DNA from: Romanomermis culicivorax
Taxonomy: Eukaryota > Nematoda > Enoplea > Mermithida > Mermithidae
NCBI GenBank assembly: GCA_963922205.1
Contig: CAWUHX010000289.1
Span: forward strand, 369,613 to 433,612
Direction of reading: 5' to 3'
DNA: 64,000 nucleotides
This document shows positions 1 through 11,479 of this stretch, one piece after another. Positions within the stretch are counted from its first letter, which is position 1. The number at the start of each line of letters is the position of its first letter. Under the pieces are notes generated by a model. That model had not been told where the DNA came from. It made no database searches and worked only from the letters and a program-made list of their open reading frames with translations. Made by a program: the position numbers and the translations under genes.

Positions 1-379
1 GATATTAGGTGGTAGCAACTCGGCACTGACTGCAGAGACATGTACCACATGTTGCAACTGTCTGCAACACCCATTGCAGCAGAAGAACAAGTCTGGCTAA
101 CTCAAATTTGAAACATCAAATCTACGGGTTCCGAAATGAAAGCAACGACTACGCCTTCACAGCTCTGTTGAAGAAAAGTGATGCTCTAGTTACAGTATGC
201 CCGAGCCTCCCTTAACCACAAAGGATATTGTAAAAGTTTTTCTCCTTTATAAAATCCTGTTCAGCCCTCATAGCCGGATGGCTCCGGCACCGCTGGACTG
301 TGCTAATTGAGGGATTGCATCATAGGCATTAATTTTATTTGCAAAAAAATCAAACCTACCAATTTTCCAAAAAAGAAAT

Positions 380-1691
380 TACTGATAACAATGTATTCGG
401 ATCGTAAACAAAAATTTTCAATTGCTCGGTGGTCGTAAGCTGCGTCGTCCGTTTAAACATATCATACTTGATCATTTTGTCCCTGGGCTGAATAGTATGA
501 TTGAGTTTTCCATTCGACAAACTACGCATGTGATAATCACGACCGATAATCACTTCAAAATGGGCTCCGAAATCCGACGCATCAAAACATGGGAAAACTG
601 TTCTAGCAGTGGTGCGTACAAAATTTGCAATCATGAAACTTAAAAATTTTGAGAAAATGTTACATATCTTACAGTATGATCAGGTTACATGATGTGCACC
701 TGCTAGTGATACATATCTTACAGTATGATCATGTTTTATGATGCGCAGGTACAAGTAAAACATATCCTAGAGTATGATCACATTATATATTGTGCAGTTG
801 TAAGCGTTACATATCTTACAGTATGATCACATTACATGATGTGCAGGTACAAATGATACATATCCTAGAGTAAGATATATCACATAATGTAAACATTACA
901 TATCTTACAGTATGATCATGTTACATGATTTGCATATACATGTAATACATATCCTACGGCATGATCACATTATATATTGTGCAGTTGTAAGCGTTACATA
1001 TCTTACAGTATGATTAAATTACATGATGTGCAGGTACAAGTGATACATATCTTACAGTATGATCATGTTACATGATGTGCAAGTACAAGTAATACATATC
1101 CTTCAGTATGATCACATGACATGATGTGCAGCTGCTACTGATACATATCTTATAGTATGTCAAAATCAGCTAGAATCTCAAAAACTAATCTTACCTTACT
1201 ACATTCTTATCCTCATGATCGTAAAAGTCTGCAAAAAACAAGCCGTGGATTTCTTGTCTGTTCATACGTCCACTAAATTCGAACATGACTACAAACTCAT
1301 TTTCGATACCCGCAGGTAGCTTTACGGCCAATTGATCATGCTCCGGGTGATATTTTACATCACTATTTTCTAACTTTTCTTTCAATTTGTTCACTGTGAA
1401 ATGAATTTCTGACATTTCCAAACATTTGGCGTTCAATATTAGCCAATCGGTCTTTTGTCGAATTGCGGCGTAAATATCCACAGCACCGATGAATTCACCT
1501 GTCGTCAAATTTGGTTCTAAACGCAGTCGGTAGAGTGATGGTTGGATGCTCAATGGCAAGGTATCATTGATCCATGGGAATCCTTCATACAATGTTGAGG
1601 AGCTGCTTTCGGCATCTTTGAGGCAGGTATCGATGATAAATTCAGATGTCAAACAACAATCAATGCTCAGAATTAGAATTTTTGTGAACAT
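380..1691 (-). CDS. M1-family aminopeptidase, 5' exons (partial gene)
   Basis: Zinc metallopeptidase of the M1 (aminopeptidase N/ERAP) family; M1 enzymes remove N-terminal residues from peptides, often as type II membrane or secreted proteins. Exon 1 is 1195-1691: it starts with a hydrophobic leader (MFTKILILSIDCCL) and continues with the M1 N-terminal beta domain (LPLSIQPSLYRLRLEPN, GEFIGAVDIYA). Its donor is AAG|GTAAGA. Exon 2 starts at 638 after an AAG acceptor; the joined codon is AGT and the reading frame continues into ARTVFPCFDASDF, the M1 signature just before the gluzincin core. The end of exon 2 (about 380-400) is not certain. The HExxH zinc site must lie left of position 1. The ATG at 1691 is chosen over the one at 1751 because a TTTGCAG acceptor-like site lies just upstream, probably a trans-splice site, and the leader then looks like a signal or anchor sequence. 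Confidence 0.8.
650..1165. repeat. ~50-bp tandem repeat in aminopeptidase intron 1
   Basis: About ten imperfect units of roughly 50 bp, each with a core like ACATATCTTACAGTATGATCA followed by a variant of TTACATGATGTGCAGGTACA, fill almost the whole intron. The same core forms the outer end of the inverted promoter repeats around the four secreted-protein genes (for example near 7105, 16398, 23130 and 31995). Confidence 0.85.
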
Positions 1692-1751
1692 GATTCTCCT
1701 GCAAAGTAAAGTCAATTGTTTAAAAAAAGAATATAATAACAATGTATGCAT

Positions 1752-3084
1752 ATATTAAAAATTGAAAAAAGTTATTTTAAGAATATAATAGTTTTATAAA
1801 TATATGTAAATTATAATAATTTAGCTAATGTTTAATATTTTTACAGTATAATAAAATTTATAAAATGATAAAATATGATGGTAAATTTCCTATTTTCAGG
1901 TACGATATACTTACTTTAAATATAATAAAAAATAAAAATACATCAAGAAAATCCTGCCATCTATATCAACCAACACCTTTTCTTAATTGTAAACTGCGAC
2001 AATATGTAAACTTCACATTAAACAGTTTTAAAACAAAAAAATGAAATATGGTACAAAATAAATTTTTTTTGATATCAATAGGCCATAATTTAGAACTTTA
2101 CAAAATTTTATATGTAACATCTATAATAAGTTTTTTTCAACAATAAAATTTGATAAAAATTAATTTCTAAAATTAAATTAAATTATATTAAAATTAATTG
2201 ATTAAAAAAATTATTTTAATTAATTAATGCTTAGAATTAGAAATTTATGCAAATTCTATCCAAACTATTTCCATTACAGTGCGAAAATGCTGCAGTAAGC
2301 ATTTCTGAAAAATATATTAAATGATTATATGTCAACGGCTAATAACTGCGAAATAAAAGGACGCTATGTAATTCTCGTTGCAATATGATTTCAAATGAAA
2401 TGGTATAGAAGTTACAGGGGAACAGTTGTGCAAATATAATACATCACTTATGAACATAATGCTAAAGTTAAAAGCATTAATTGAAAAATAGATTTCATAA
2501 TGAAGCAACATGTTAACTAATCATAAATCAATAGCATTCTTATGTTCGATTAATAAAAGGAACACTGTTTAATACATAATTAAATATTATTTAAATATTT
2601 CTAATTAATTTATCTAATTACATATGAGATTATAGGTATATGAATTCATAAATATTCTTTCTTTAAACAAAAAAAAGGAAAATTTTAATAATTGTATCGC
2701 AAGCAAATTAGATACATGGTCAAAAATTGAAAGAATGTGAAAATTGATTTGCTGATGAATGAAAATTTTCTTTTGAAAAATTGAATTTAAAATTAGGAAC
2801 ATGATGTAAATTTAGAATTTTGTGATTACTGTATCAATTAGCTCATACCATTGCAGACATGCCCAACTTTTCATGTTATTGTATCCATACATATCGGGAC
2901 TAGTATATGGTTCAACATATCCTCAACATTTACACAATACATCAATACCAAAAGCTTTAGGTAATACAGCTAACAGCATAGGTAAAAAATTCAATGAATC
3001 AATGATTTTTATGAATCCGAGCTTGATACACATTGCATATATGTTCCATGACCGGCTCTATTTCATTTTCATGACCATTGCGAT
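1752..3084. other. AT-rich intergenic stretch, no gene seen
   Basis: Low-complexity AT-rich DNA upstream of the aminopeptidase. No ORF with credible codon use or splice structure. The segment near 2700-2800 resembles 19480-19580, so it belongs to dispersed duplicated DNA. Confidence 0.5.
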
Positions 3085-3490
3085 ATAGAATTTCCATAAT
3101 TGTTCAAGGGCTTGCTGCATGGCACTGGAGCTGTCCCACCACTGGCCAATGTCAGGGTAGGTGTAACCATCCAGACCAGGGCTCAACAAAATGGCCAGGT
3201 TTGGGACCAGTGGATTGGATGATTCATTAATCCTATGGGTGGAATGTTGCATGTTACCGAATAATATCCCTCACTCCTTGGAGCAACAGGGGGCCCTGGT
3301 AAGGTCACCAGTGTTTAAGGGCTTCCTGGATGGCCCCAGAGCTGTCCCATCACTGGCCATTGTCGGGGTAGGTGTGACCATCCTGACCAGGGCTCAACAA
3401 AAATGGCATGGTTCAGGACCTGTGGATTGGCTGAATCATCAACCCTACACGTGGAATGTTGTATGTTGCCATACAACAATATGAATTGAC
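3085..3490. repeat. Tandem ~200-bp repeat, family 'GGGCTTCCTGG'
   Basis: Two direct, diverged units (about 3098-3290 and 3318-3485) share the order: CAAGGGCTTGC/TAAGGGCTTCC, GAGCTGTCCCA, ACTGGCCA, GTGTGACCATCCTGACC, GGGCTCAACAAAA, GGTGGAATGTTG. The same family occurs at 27470-27850. Short ORFs inside both copies are not conserved in frame and I treat them as non-coding. The class of element is unknown. Confidence 0.75.
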
Positions 3491-4160
3491 CATCAAAACC
3501 TCCTGAGTTGTGGGCAATGGCTGTAAAATTTTTCCCATCTTTGCTGAAAAATGGAAGCAATCCTTTAGAAAGTACATTCTAATACACCGAAATAATTGCA
3601 ACACATTAGTCGTATACACGTAAGTTTGGTGCATTTTTCAAAAACACTGTATACAGTTTGTTGTAAACTTTTTTCCTAATTTGTTCCAAAATTATGTAAA
3701 ACTAACTTTTTTGATTTGATTTTTTATCAAGATGGTCAAGTTTTTGTTGCAAATCTGGCTATTTATATTGATAAATAGTTATAAGATGATGACCTCAAAA
3801 AACATTTTGTTGAAAAAGATACAGCAAAAAGTAATAATCAAGTTCAAACCTTTTATAGGGACACATACTGTATGTATGCAATATTGTGTATCGACAATAT
3901 TGCGAGTAGCCATTAAGGAATCATGATTATCATGGTGATAAATATTTATAATATGCATTGCGTCAGGATCTGAAAAATAGAAAACTGAATTTACAAAAAT
4001 CATTGGAACTTAAAATTTATTAAATTTACTTTAGTGATTATTACTAAAATGTGAACTATTACAATAACAAGAATTTAGAATTTTGTATAAATTTCAATTC
4101 TATACGTCATATTTGGTTTTCGACATCTAAATTTGGCCCGAGATACAAAACAAAGAAATA
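3491..4160. other. AT-rich intergenic stretch, no gene seen
   Basis: No conserved ORF, RNA gene or clear repeat structure seen. The 3900-4010 part (CATGATTATCATGGTGAT...GGATCTGAAAA) resembles segments at 6240-6330, 16040-16110 and 21930-21990, so it is part of the duplicated unit. Confidence 0.4.
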
Positions 4161-4162
4161 CG

Positions 4163-4265
4163 ATTAGAATAATCAGGTGATCAATTAATTGTGAAATATT
4201 GTATTAATTTGATCAAAAAATCCAAACAATGGGTTTATAATAAGGACATTGCGGTGGTTAATGCA
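4163..4265 (+). pseudogene. Decayed thymidylate synthase exon fragment
   Basis: The stretch ATCAATTAATTGTGAAATATTG...TTTGATCAAAAAATCCAAACAATGGG...ATAATAAGGACATTG aligns base for base, with substitutions, to the 3' half of thymidylate synthase exon 4 at 38140-38215 (the part encoding [25 protein letters not shown]). It is followed by the same kind of minisatellite that follows the real exon. The frame is broken. It is a relic of a duplicated thymidylate synthase locus, not a working exon. Confidence 0.7.
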
Positions 4266-4289
4266 TTACATACAAAAGAATAAAAATCA

Positions 4290-4735
4290 TCTCCAATATC
4301 ATAGATAATATGTTAGTCAATACTCTATGTATAAAACATTTACAAATTGTAGATAATTGGTTAGTTAACACTTTATATATGGTAACAAAAAAGTCATGTA
4401 CACTGTCACAAATAATTTGTTAGTTAACATGTTTAGTTAACAGTTAGTTAACAAACTCATTTACAAGACTTCATATAGATAATGACTTAGTTAACTCTTA
4501 CCACATTAGAAAAGAATGTTTCGTGATATTGTAGATTGTAAGTTAACGTGTTAGATATGATAATAGAAAAAATCATTCAAAATATCTTGAATTCTAGGTT
4601 AATTAAACACTTTATATATCAAAATGAAAATTTATGTTCAATATCATATAATATGGTATTTTCATTAATAATAAAAAGTTTTTTAATCATAATATTTGCA
4701 AGGTCTATAATTTTGGTTCCATTAAAAGCTTCTTA
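4290..4735. repeat. Minisatellite related to the TS intron-4 array
   Basis: Degenerate units of the form GATAAT(A/G)GTTAGTTAACACTTTA separated by ATGATAACAAAA-like spacers; the same family as 38230-39354 and 52013-52290. Related remnants follow at 13945-14130 and 20130-20310, which marks equivalent positions in the duplicated units. Confidence 0.7.
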
Positions 4736-4979
4736 ACAACCAAATTTTTAACAACTTTGATTCACTAACCATCTAATCATGACTTAGATTGCCAATATTC
4801 TACGAATTTCAGTTTCCATAGTATTTGAACCAAACAATCTGTCATGTTAAAAATAAACTGCGAGACTTATTAAATGTTATTTTCGATCCCTTATTCAAAG
4901 CTCAACGTTACTCTCATATGCTGTTTTTGACAATAAAGCTAGAGTCTGGCTTTGAAGCCTTGTGCTAATTAAGCTTTTC

Positions 4980-5520
4980 CTACTGTAGCTGTGAACAGAG
5001 TCTTACTGTAGGATCACTGTAGAGTTCCTACTGTAGTTGTAAACAGGATCTTACTGATCGATAACCGTAGAGTTCCAACTGTAGCTGTAATAATGAGAAT
5101 CTTACTGTTGGATTACTGTAGAGTCAATACTATAGCTGTAAACAGAATTTTACTGCAGGATTACTGTAGAGTTCCAACTGTAGCTGTAAACAGGATCTTA
5201 CTGATCGATAACTGTAGAGTTCCAACTGTAGCTGTAATAATGAGAATCTTACTGTTGGATTACTGTAGAGTCAATACTCTAGCTGTTAACAGAATTTTAC
5301 TGTAGGATTACTGTAGAGTTCCAACTGTAGCTGTAAACAGGATCTTACTGATGGATAACTGTAGAGTTCCAACTGTAGCTGTAATAATGAGAATGTTACT
5401 GTTGGATTACTGTAGAGTCAATACTCCAGCTGAGAACAGAATTTTACTGTAGGATTACTGTAGAGTTCCTACTGTTGCTGTACTTATGACAATCTTACAG
5501 TATGATTACTGTAGATTTCT
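4980..5520. repeat. Higher-order tandem repeat (TACTGTAG type), ~143-bp period
   Basis: Monomers of about 48 bp containing TACTGTAGAGTTCCAACTGTAGCTGTAA alternate in a fixed order. Landmarks such as GTAATAATGAGAATCTTACTG recur near 5087, 5229 and 5373, giving a higher-order period of about 142-144 bp. An ORF across it is repeat-derived. Confidence 0.85.
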
Positions 5521-7097
5521 CACTGTAGCCCTATCCATGACACTAGCTTTATATTGTAGCCAACTGCACGTTTTTCATTTGCACTCTGATTGCGCAATGT
5601 TTCATAATATGTACTATTAGCAGTTCTGCCGCATTTCAAATATGTTATCATTACCAACTATGTATTGTTCATTTGGGCCTTGATTCTCATCAGATTCACA
5701 AAAAACATTATGAAATTGAATATACATTTTAGTATTTTGTAATTTTCTTGCCAAATTTTACGTATTATGGAGGAAGGCGGCAAGAAACGCTAATGCATTT
5801 ATGAACACCACATTCAAAGATTGGAGCTATTGTCATGGCTGCAAATGGGAAAGGATAAGTGAAAATGGCCACAACATATTATTCAACTGTATGCAACGAA
5901 TATTTGGAATTAGTTTTAGATGTTAACAATGGTTATATCGCAGGTTTATTTGCTTTTGTTATTTGCATAAAACCCTGAATCAGGTAAAGTCAAAAACTTG
6001 GGTCCTGCATGGGCAGCCCTCCTTCACAATATGAATAAGTAGGACAATGTAGATGGTAATGAAGATCATGCCGGAGCAATGTTGTAAATCTTGCATGTAA
6101 AACATATTAGCCTTTAAACATTTTCATGAATAAAATTGATTACAAGGAGGAGTACTGTAGCTCAGTTATGTTTTGCTGAATCACACTTCTGACAATAATG
6201 TCTAGGGTCAAAAAATAGAGTCATTCCCTCAATTACCAAATAATGATTATAGTGATGGTTAATATTCATGGTACGTATAGCCTCGGGACCTGAAAACACA
6301 AAATTAAATCTACAAAAATGACTGAAACTTGACAACATTTAGAAACCTTACTTTTGTACAAGCAACTGCTGCATTTGCTTGATGCAATTCTTCGACCTAC
6401 TGTAGATTGAAAATTTTCAAAAAGTAGCATGCTTACTTTAGATGACCAATTGTTTTAAAATGTGGATTATAAGCTTCCTAAACCAAATATTGCACCTACA
6501 GTTGGTTGCAGATGCTGGTGTTCAAACTTCATTTTCTACAAGCATTTTGAGTCTGTAAGAACCTATTTTCAAAGCATCGCAATATTTGAACATTTTCAGC
6601 TTTCTGGAAAACATATGTAAAATTCTACAGTAATTGCGCGCAACTAAAAAATTGAGCTTATCAACAAAACTATCTACAAATTCTCAACATTTCATTAAGG
6701 AATTTTTTAGCAAAAAATACATTTTTCCTACTCCTTAATTTTTACTTTCGCTACCAAATATTGTACTGTATTTTTATACGCACTTTTAATATCATTCCCA
6801 GTCGTGATATCATTTCAAGGTATAAAATTTTGATTTAATAATAGTACACTGCATGGTTATAATTAGGATTCAAAAAAATTTCCTCATCAACCAAAGCTTT
6901 AAAACCTTGAGCTGATAACTACACGTTTAAAATTGCGAATAAGCTAGAAACTGCTGTTTCCATAGTATTTGATTAAAATAATCCTAAAATATTGTAGATT
7001 TATGGATATAAAATACACTTTCTGAATTTCTAGATTAGATTAAGTATTACCCTGACCCAAACACCAATAAAGTTACACCTTACTACTGATGCTATAT
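5521..7097. other. Duplicated non-coding DNA upstream of paralog 1
   Basis: No complete gene. It contains an exon-1 remnant of the secreted-protein family near 5925-5985 and segments repeated at the same relative place upstream of paralogs 2 and 3 (for example around 6125-6300 against 15915-16090 and 21795-21970). Confidence 0.6.
5925..5985 (+). pseudogene. Exon-1 remnant of the secreted-protein family
   Basis: GGTTATATCGCAGGTTTATTTGCTTTTG...TTGCATAAAACCCTGAATCAG|GTAAAG parallels the signal-peptide exon and donor of the working genes (compare 23498-23567) but lacks a proper ATG and has an in-frame stop. No matching exon 2 follows before the complete gene at 7378. Confidence 0.6.
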
Positions 7098-7250
7098 ATG
7101 CAATTGATACATATCTTGCACTTTGACCATGTACTATATTTTCGGGTAATATTCTAGAACCTTCCACAATATTCTATAATATTCTGTTCCTGTACATGCT
7201 ACAATGTTCTAGAATATTCCACGATTTTCTGTGATGGTATATAAGGCGTG
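7098..7250 (+). promoter_or_regulatory. Promoter of paralog 1: heat-shock-like elements plus TATA box
   Basis: TTCTAGAACCTTCC (7152-7165), TTCTATAATATTC (about 7172) and TTCTAGAATATTCC (7207-7220) match the alternating nTTCnnGAAn pattern bound by heat-shock factor. A TATA box, TATATAAGG, lies at 7238-7246, about 130 bp before the ATG. The block is one arm of an inverted repeat whose other arm is at 8731-8915. Regulation by HSF-1 is an inference from the motif. Confidence 0.7.
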
Positions 7251-7377
7251 TTATATTAGAAAGTCATTCATTTACTATTCAGTGCATTACTAGTGTATGT
7301 TGTGTTACATAGTACTATTAAACTTGGCTAGTATTGCAGTTAAATATTTACCAATTATCCCAAGGCTAATTTTTCAG

Positions 7378-9279
7378 ATGAAATTAATGATTATATCCCA
7401 TTTATTCGCTTTTGTAATTTGCGTCAAAGTTACAATCGCAGAATCAAGTAATGCCAATTGTGAACTCTTGTAAAGTAGGGTCTCGCATCCTAACCACAAC
7501 AATTAATATGGTAATTATGATCCTGCTGCTACAGTAATATCAGTTTCACCTTTAATGGTACATTTAAAAGTTGCTTTGAAGTCTTTCCAAGAAAATACCA
7601 TTTGTATTGTATCAAAGTTTAATGTGATAAATAGTTTTAGGTTGCCTGCCTGAGATACTCTACACTAGTCAAGTTAGCGTCAGCATCTTGAAAATATGAA
7701 TCTTTTGTTTCAGCCTGCCTGGGAAGTCTATGCGAGGATATGATTTACAATATCAAAATACATGGACAAGTTGACTTTAAAATAGGTAGTAAAGGCAGCA
7801 AAAATCAATGTCCAATGTCGACAAGGTTTGTACTCAAGTTTCTTGTACCATATGATGTTCAATGGTTCAATGTCGGCATACCCATAATGATGTACAGCCC
7901 TGATTGCAGATCATTCATGATACGTAATGCTGGAGAAAATACAATTGAGGAAGCAGATTATGCATGCTCGAATACTGGCTTTTTCTTATTTCATGAGCAG
8001 CCGGGATCGAACGAGTGCGGATACATGTTCTACATTCATGAAGGCGCCCTCCTTGGACTAAGCCCAGATTATGGAACACACACTTTTAGATTCGTATCAC
8101 TTAAAAACTCATCACTCACTGTTGACATTCACTCGGTTGAGAACAGCACAGCAAGTTGGTGTTTCCATAAAATTTCAAAGGTGGATATTGGAGCCAGAAA
8201 TCCCACGATACCCTACTGCCAATATTACATGTATCAAAATGGCTACAGTAAGTTTATGTGGAAGTAAATATTACTACTTGTGAAGTATATATTATTTCAA
8301 GGAACGAGTCACGTCATGTCAACTAGCAGTGAATCTATGGTTGTTGAAAATCAAACATCTACAATGTGAGTATGCCCAGTTTACTGTAAAATTAAAGTAT
8401 TTAGAGAGTATAGCAGTAGCAGCTTATCTTAGTCGTTGCGATAAAACAACATAATTTTTTTTCAATTTTGTATTTTTGTTGTTTGATTTCATGATTTATT
8501 ATTTCATAGTTTTATGTTATATGTTTTTTAATATCATTTTATTTTATATTGTTGTGTATTGAATGATGACTGGTCTAAATTGAAAATAGATTAGCCTTGG
8601 GAAAATTGCAGAATATCCAACTGGAATACTACAGCTGGTAAATAACTAAGTTTAATAAGGCTAACTAACACAACATTTAATATCAAAGTACTAAATAGTA
8701 CAATAAATAAATGAAAAAATTATTGAAACAACACGGCTTATATACTATCACGAAAAATCACGGAATGTTCTACGATGTTGTAGAATGTAAAAGAATATTA
8801 TAGAATATTGTGGAAGGTTCTAGAACATTGCAGGACAATGCAGTACATAAAAGGCACCTGCATCACTTGTACTTGCAAGTGATGGTTTGGGATCATACTG
8901 TAAGATATCTATCATATATCCTATCATTTTATATAATATTATTTTATATCATTATGCTTCATATTATAATATTTTATATGACTTTGTTGTATATTATATT
9001 AACTTGTACTACTTATTTTTATATCATTTCATTATTTTTTATTATTGATATTGTTTTACGAATATTTTTGAAAGAAATTCTTCCCCAAACATTATTGTAA
9101 GTGTTTGGAAAACTTAAGATCCAGAATTTTAGCGCTAAAAACCTCCTTGCACCTGCTTTGCAAATTTTTGTGATGTAGAATAAATGTTAATTTTATTAAG
9201 GATGCCGTCGCAAATGGTAGCAAAAAACAAGATGAGACAACAAAAGTGTCGAGCCAAGAGGATTATGGAAAGGCAATGA
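7378..9279 (+). CDS. Secreted cysteine-containing protein, paralog 1 (unknown family)
   Basis: Function not recognised. Proposed exons: 7378-7447, 7714-8247, 8302-8365, 9201-9279 (248 codons). Exon 1 encodes a signal peptide (MKLMIISHLFAFVICVKVTIA); the ATG follows a TTTTCAG acceptor exactly, so a trans-spliced start is likely. The mature part has eight cysteines (C-x4-C near its start, then CP, PDC, DYAC, NECGYMF, WCF, PYC) and the family blocks LKFLVPYDVQWFNVG and FFLFHEQPGS. Exon 3 gives a Ser/Thr-rich stretch and exon 4 a basic tail (KCRAKR). Donors are GTAATG, GTAAGT and GTGAGT. Alternatives: retention of intron 2 ends the protein at 8267 with KFMWK, and reading straight through the exon-3 donor ends it at TGA 8367-8369. 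AATAAA lies near 9318. Confidence 0.75.
8731..8915 (-). promoter_or_regulatory. Inverted (antisense) copy of the paralog-1 promoter, in intron 3
   Basis: Reverse-complementing this block gives the same order as 7098-7250: GATAGATATCTTACAGTATGAT, TTCTAGAACCTTCCACAATA, ATTCTATAATATTC, an imperfect heat-shock element, GTATATAAG. TATA and heat-shock-like motifs therefore face leftward into exons 3-1. It may be only a structural repeat, but it keeps the motifs needed for antisense transcription. Confidence 0.7.
8916..9195. repeat. AT-rich low-complexity TATAATATTTTATAT run in intron 3
   Basis: Degenerate (ATATTATATTTTAT)n DNA, seen also at 17880-18010 and 24950-25030 just after the inverted promoter copy of paralogs 2 and 3. 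It ends shortly before the last-exon acceptor. Confidence 0.6.
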
Positions 9280-10740
9280 TGAGCCAAAAATGAATTTTTG
9301 TGTTGTTTTAGGTCATCATTTAATAAATTTATGGACTAGAATTCAAAGATGATAGTAAAAGCAAAACTACAAAGTTTAGGAAAAACAATACACTTTTTTG
9401 TAAATTTCCCACTAAAATCAATTCTCGCTTTGCGAAAATTCTTTTTTTTTGTATTTTACAAGAAAAAATACTTGCAAAAAATGTGCAATAATTTAAATGC
9501 GAATTGAATTTTGGCAAAATCTTTTTTTTATACTTTGTAGATTTTATCAAAGCAAATCAAGTGTCGTATTACATCCAATATAAAAAGGGAGAAATTTTTC
9601 AATTGTTCCGCTAAAACATGATGGTTTTCTAATTTAAAGATATGCATGGAAAAAATGCAAAATTAAGCTAAGCAATAGAAAACATGACAAATACAACCTA
9701 GAAAACTTACATGCGGTAACTTTACACTTGAAAGTGAGCTAACTTCAATGCAAAATCCAGGAGCATTCCACCATGAGATGTGTTGCAATCATGGTCAGAC
9801 ATGGCTCAAGAAAAAGTGTAAACTAAGCATAAGGAGCAAAGTACTGTCAATAAACAAGTGTAAAGTAAAAATGTAAACTGGTTGTAAAGTGTAAAGTATG
9901 AAGTAGAAATGTATACTGACCATCAAAATCAAATTGTCAATTGGGAGTGTAAACCACCTGTAAAATCACAATGTGTGAAGTGAAAGTGTAAACTGATCAA
10001 GCGCCATCCGAATAGAAAAAAAGCAAATTATGATTACTGTAGCTTTTTATGACCTGTTACATTTCAAGTTACTAAAGCTTCCACGAAGTTGGATTACTGT
10101 AGCTTACTGTAATTATAAATTCTAGTTAAAATATCCATTGTACGTTTGGCAGTTTGTAGTGATATAAGCTAAAGTTTGCTTTCTTACTATGAGACTTACT
10201 GTAGTTTTATTGCAGCTTCTGTTATTACTGTAGCTTTCGATGATACTGTAATCCAAAATTCTAGATAAAATATTAATTTTAGCTTTGCATGGCCATTCTC
10301 AAGTAAATTTTTCTGTCAGCAGGTAGTTAGTCCTAGTTTATTGTGGGTTACTGTAGCATTTGTTCAAATTTGGATTATTACTATTGTTTTTGATGACCTT
10401 TTCAAAAAATGAGCGATAATTCAAAAATTCTGTAATTTCCAAGCTTTTAGCCATTTTTTCAACTGTCAGATGCTTAATTTTCCCGCCAAAAAGTATACTG
10501 TAGATTTGGCTGCGGATTACGGTAGTTTCTTCATCAGAATGATTACTGTAGTTTTTGATGATTTTTTTCTATTCCGAATTGCAAGCGGGATAATTTTTGA
10601 GCTAAAATGACGTCATAATTAATGAAAACATACAGTATGCCATTGTTTCCATTGATCATACAGTAATCATTGATGATCAAAATTGTTGTCTAAATTCGTC
10701 CAAGAATGCATTATATGATCAAATGATAAACTGTTTTTTT
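9280..10740. other. Repeat-derived DNA downstream of paralog 1
   Basis: 9820-10010 has repeats of GTGTAAACTG(G/A)TTGTAAAG type, also found at 18480-18790 and 26040-26290. 10020-10560 has scattered GATTACTGTAGCTTTT motifs, also at 26300-26900. I see no gene. Confidence 0.6.
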
Positions 10741-10744
10741 CTCC

Positions 10745-11450
10745 AGGTTACTGTAGCTCCTCATGCCTCCTTGAGGACAGTAGTGCTGAAATTTTTCATT
10801 TTCAAGCTAAAATCTAAAATTACAGTACACCTTTACATGGTCTACTGTAATTTCTTCCAGGTTACTGTAGCTCCTCATGCTTCCTACAGTACATAAATTT
10901 TAAAATTTCAAGATTTTCAACCTAGAATACAAAAGTACAGTAAAGCATTAAATTGTATACTGTAATTCTCCCTCAGCTTACTGTAGCTACCCATGCTTTC
11001 TTCTGCACAATAATTCTTTAATTTAATGATTTTGAAGCTGGAATCCAAAATTACAGTATAGCATCGGATGGTATACTGTAATATCTTCCCAGGTTACTGT
11101 AGCTCCTCCTCCTTCCTTCAGTAGATTTTCTGAAATTTTATGATTTTGAAACTGCATACCATTAAATGGTATACTGTACTTCTCATCCAGATTACTGTAG
11201 CTCCACATGCTATCCTCAGTACTGTTATTTCAAAATGTTATGATTTTCAAGTTAAAATCCAAAATTACAGTATACAGTCACTTGATATACTGTAATTTTC
11301 TTACAGGTTACTGTCGCTTGTGGTGCTTCCTTAAGAACATTAATTCTAAAATTTAATGATTTTCAACCTAAAATCTAAAATTACAGTATACCATCATATG
11401 GATCACTGTAATTTTCCTGCAGGTTACTGTACATATTACTGTAGCTGTGC
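10745..11450. repeat. ~115-bp tandem repeat, TACTGTAGCTCCTCATGC type
   Basis: GGTTACTGTAGCTCCTCATGC or close variants recur near 10747, 10860, 10976, 11093, 11190, 11308 and 11422, about 115 bp apart (one unit short at 97). Each unit also holds the pair ACAGTATACCAT / ATGGTATACTGT, so a hairpin is possible inside each unit. Confidence 0.85.
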
Positions 11451-11479
11451 CGAGAAAATGACATCATACTCTACAAAAT

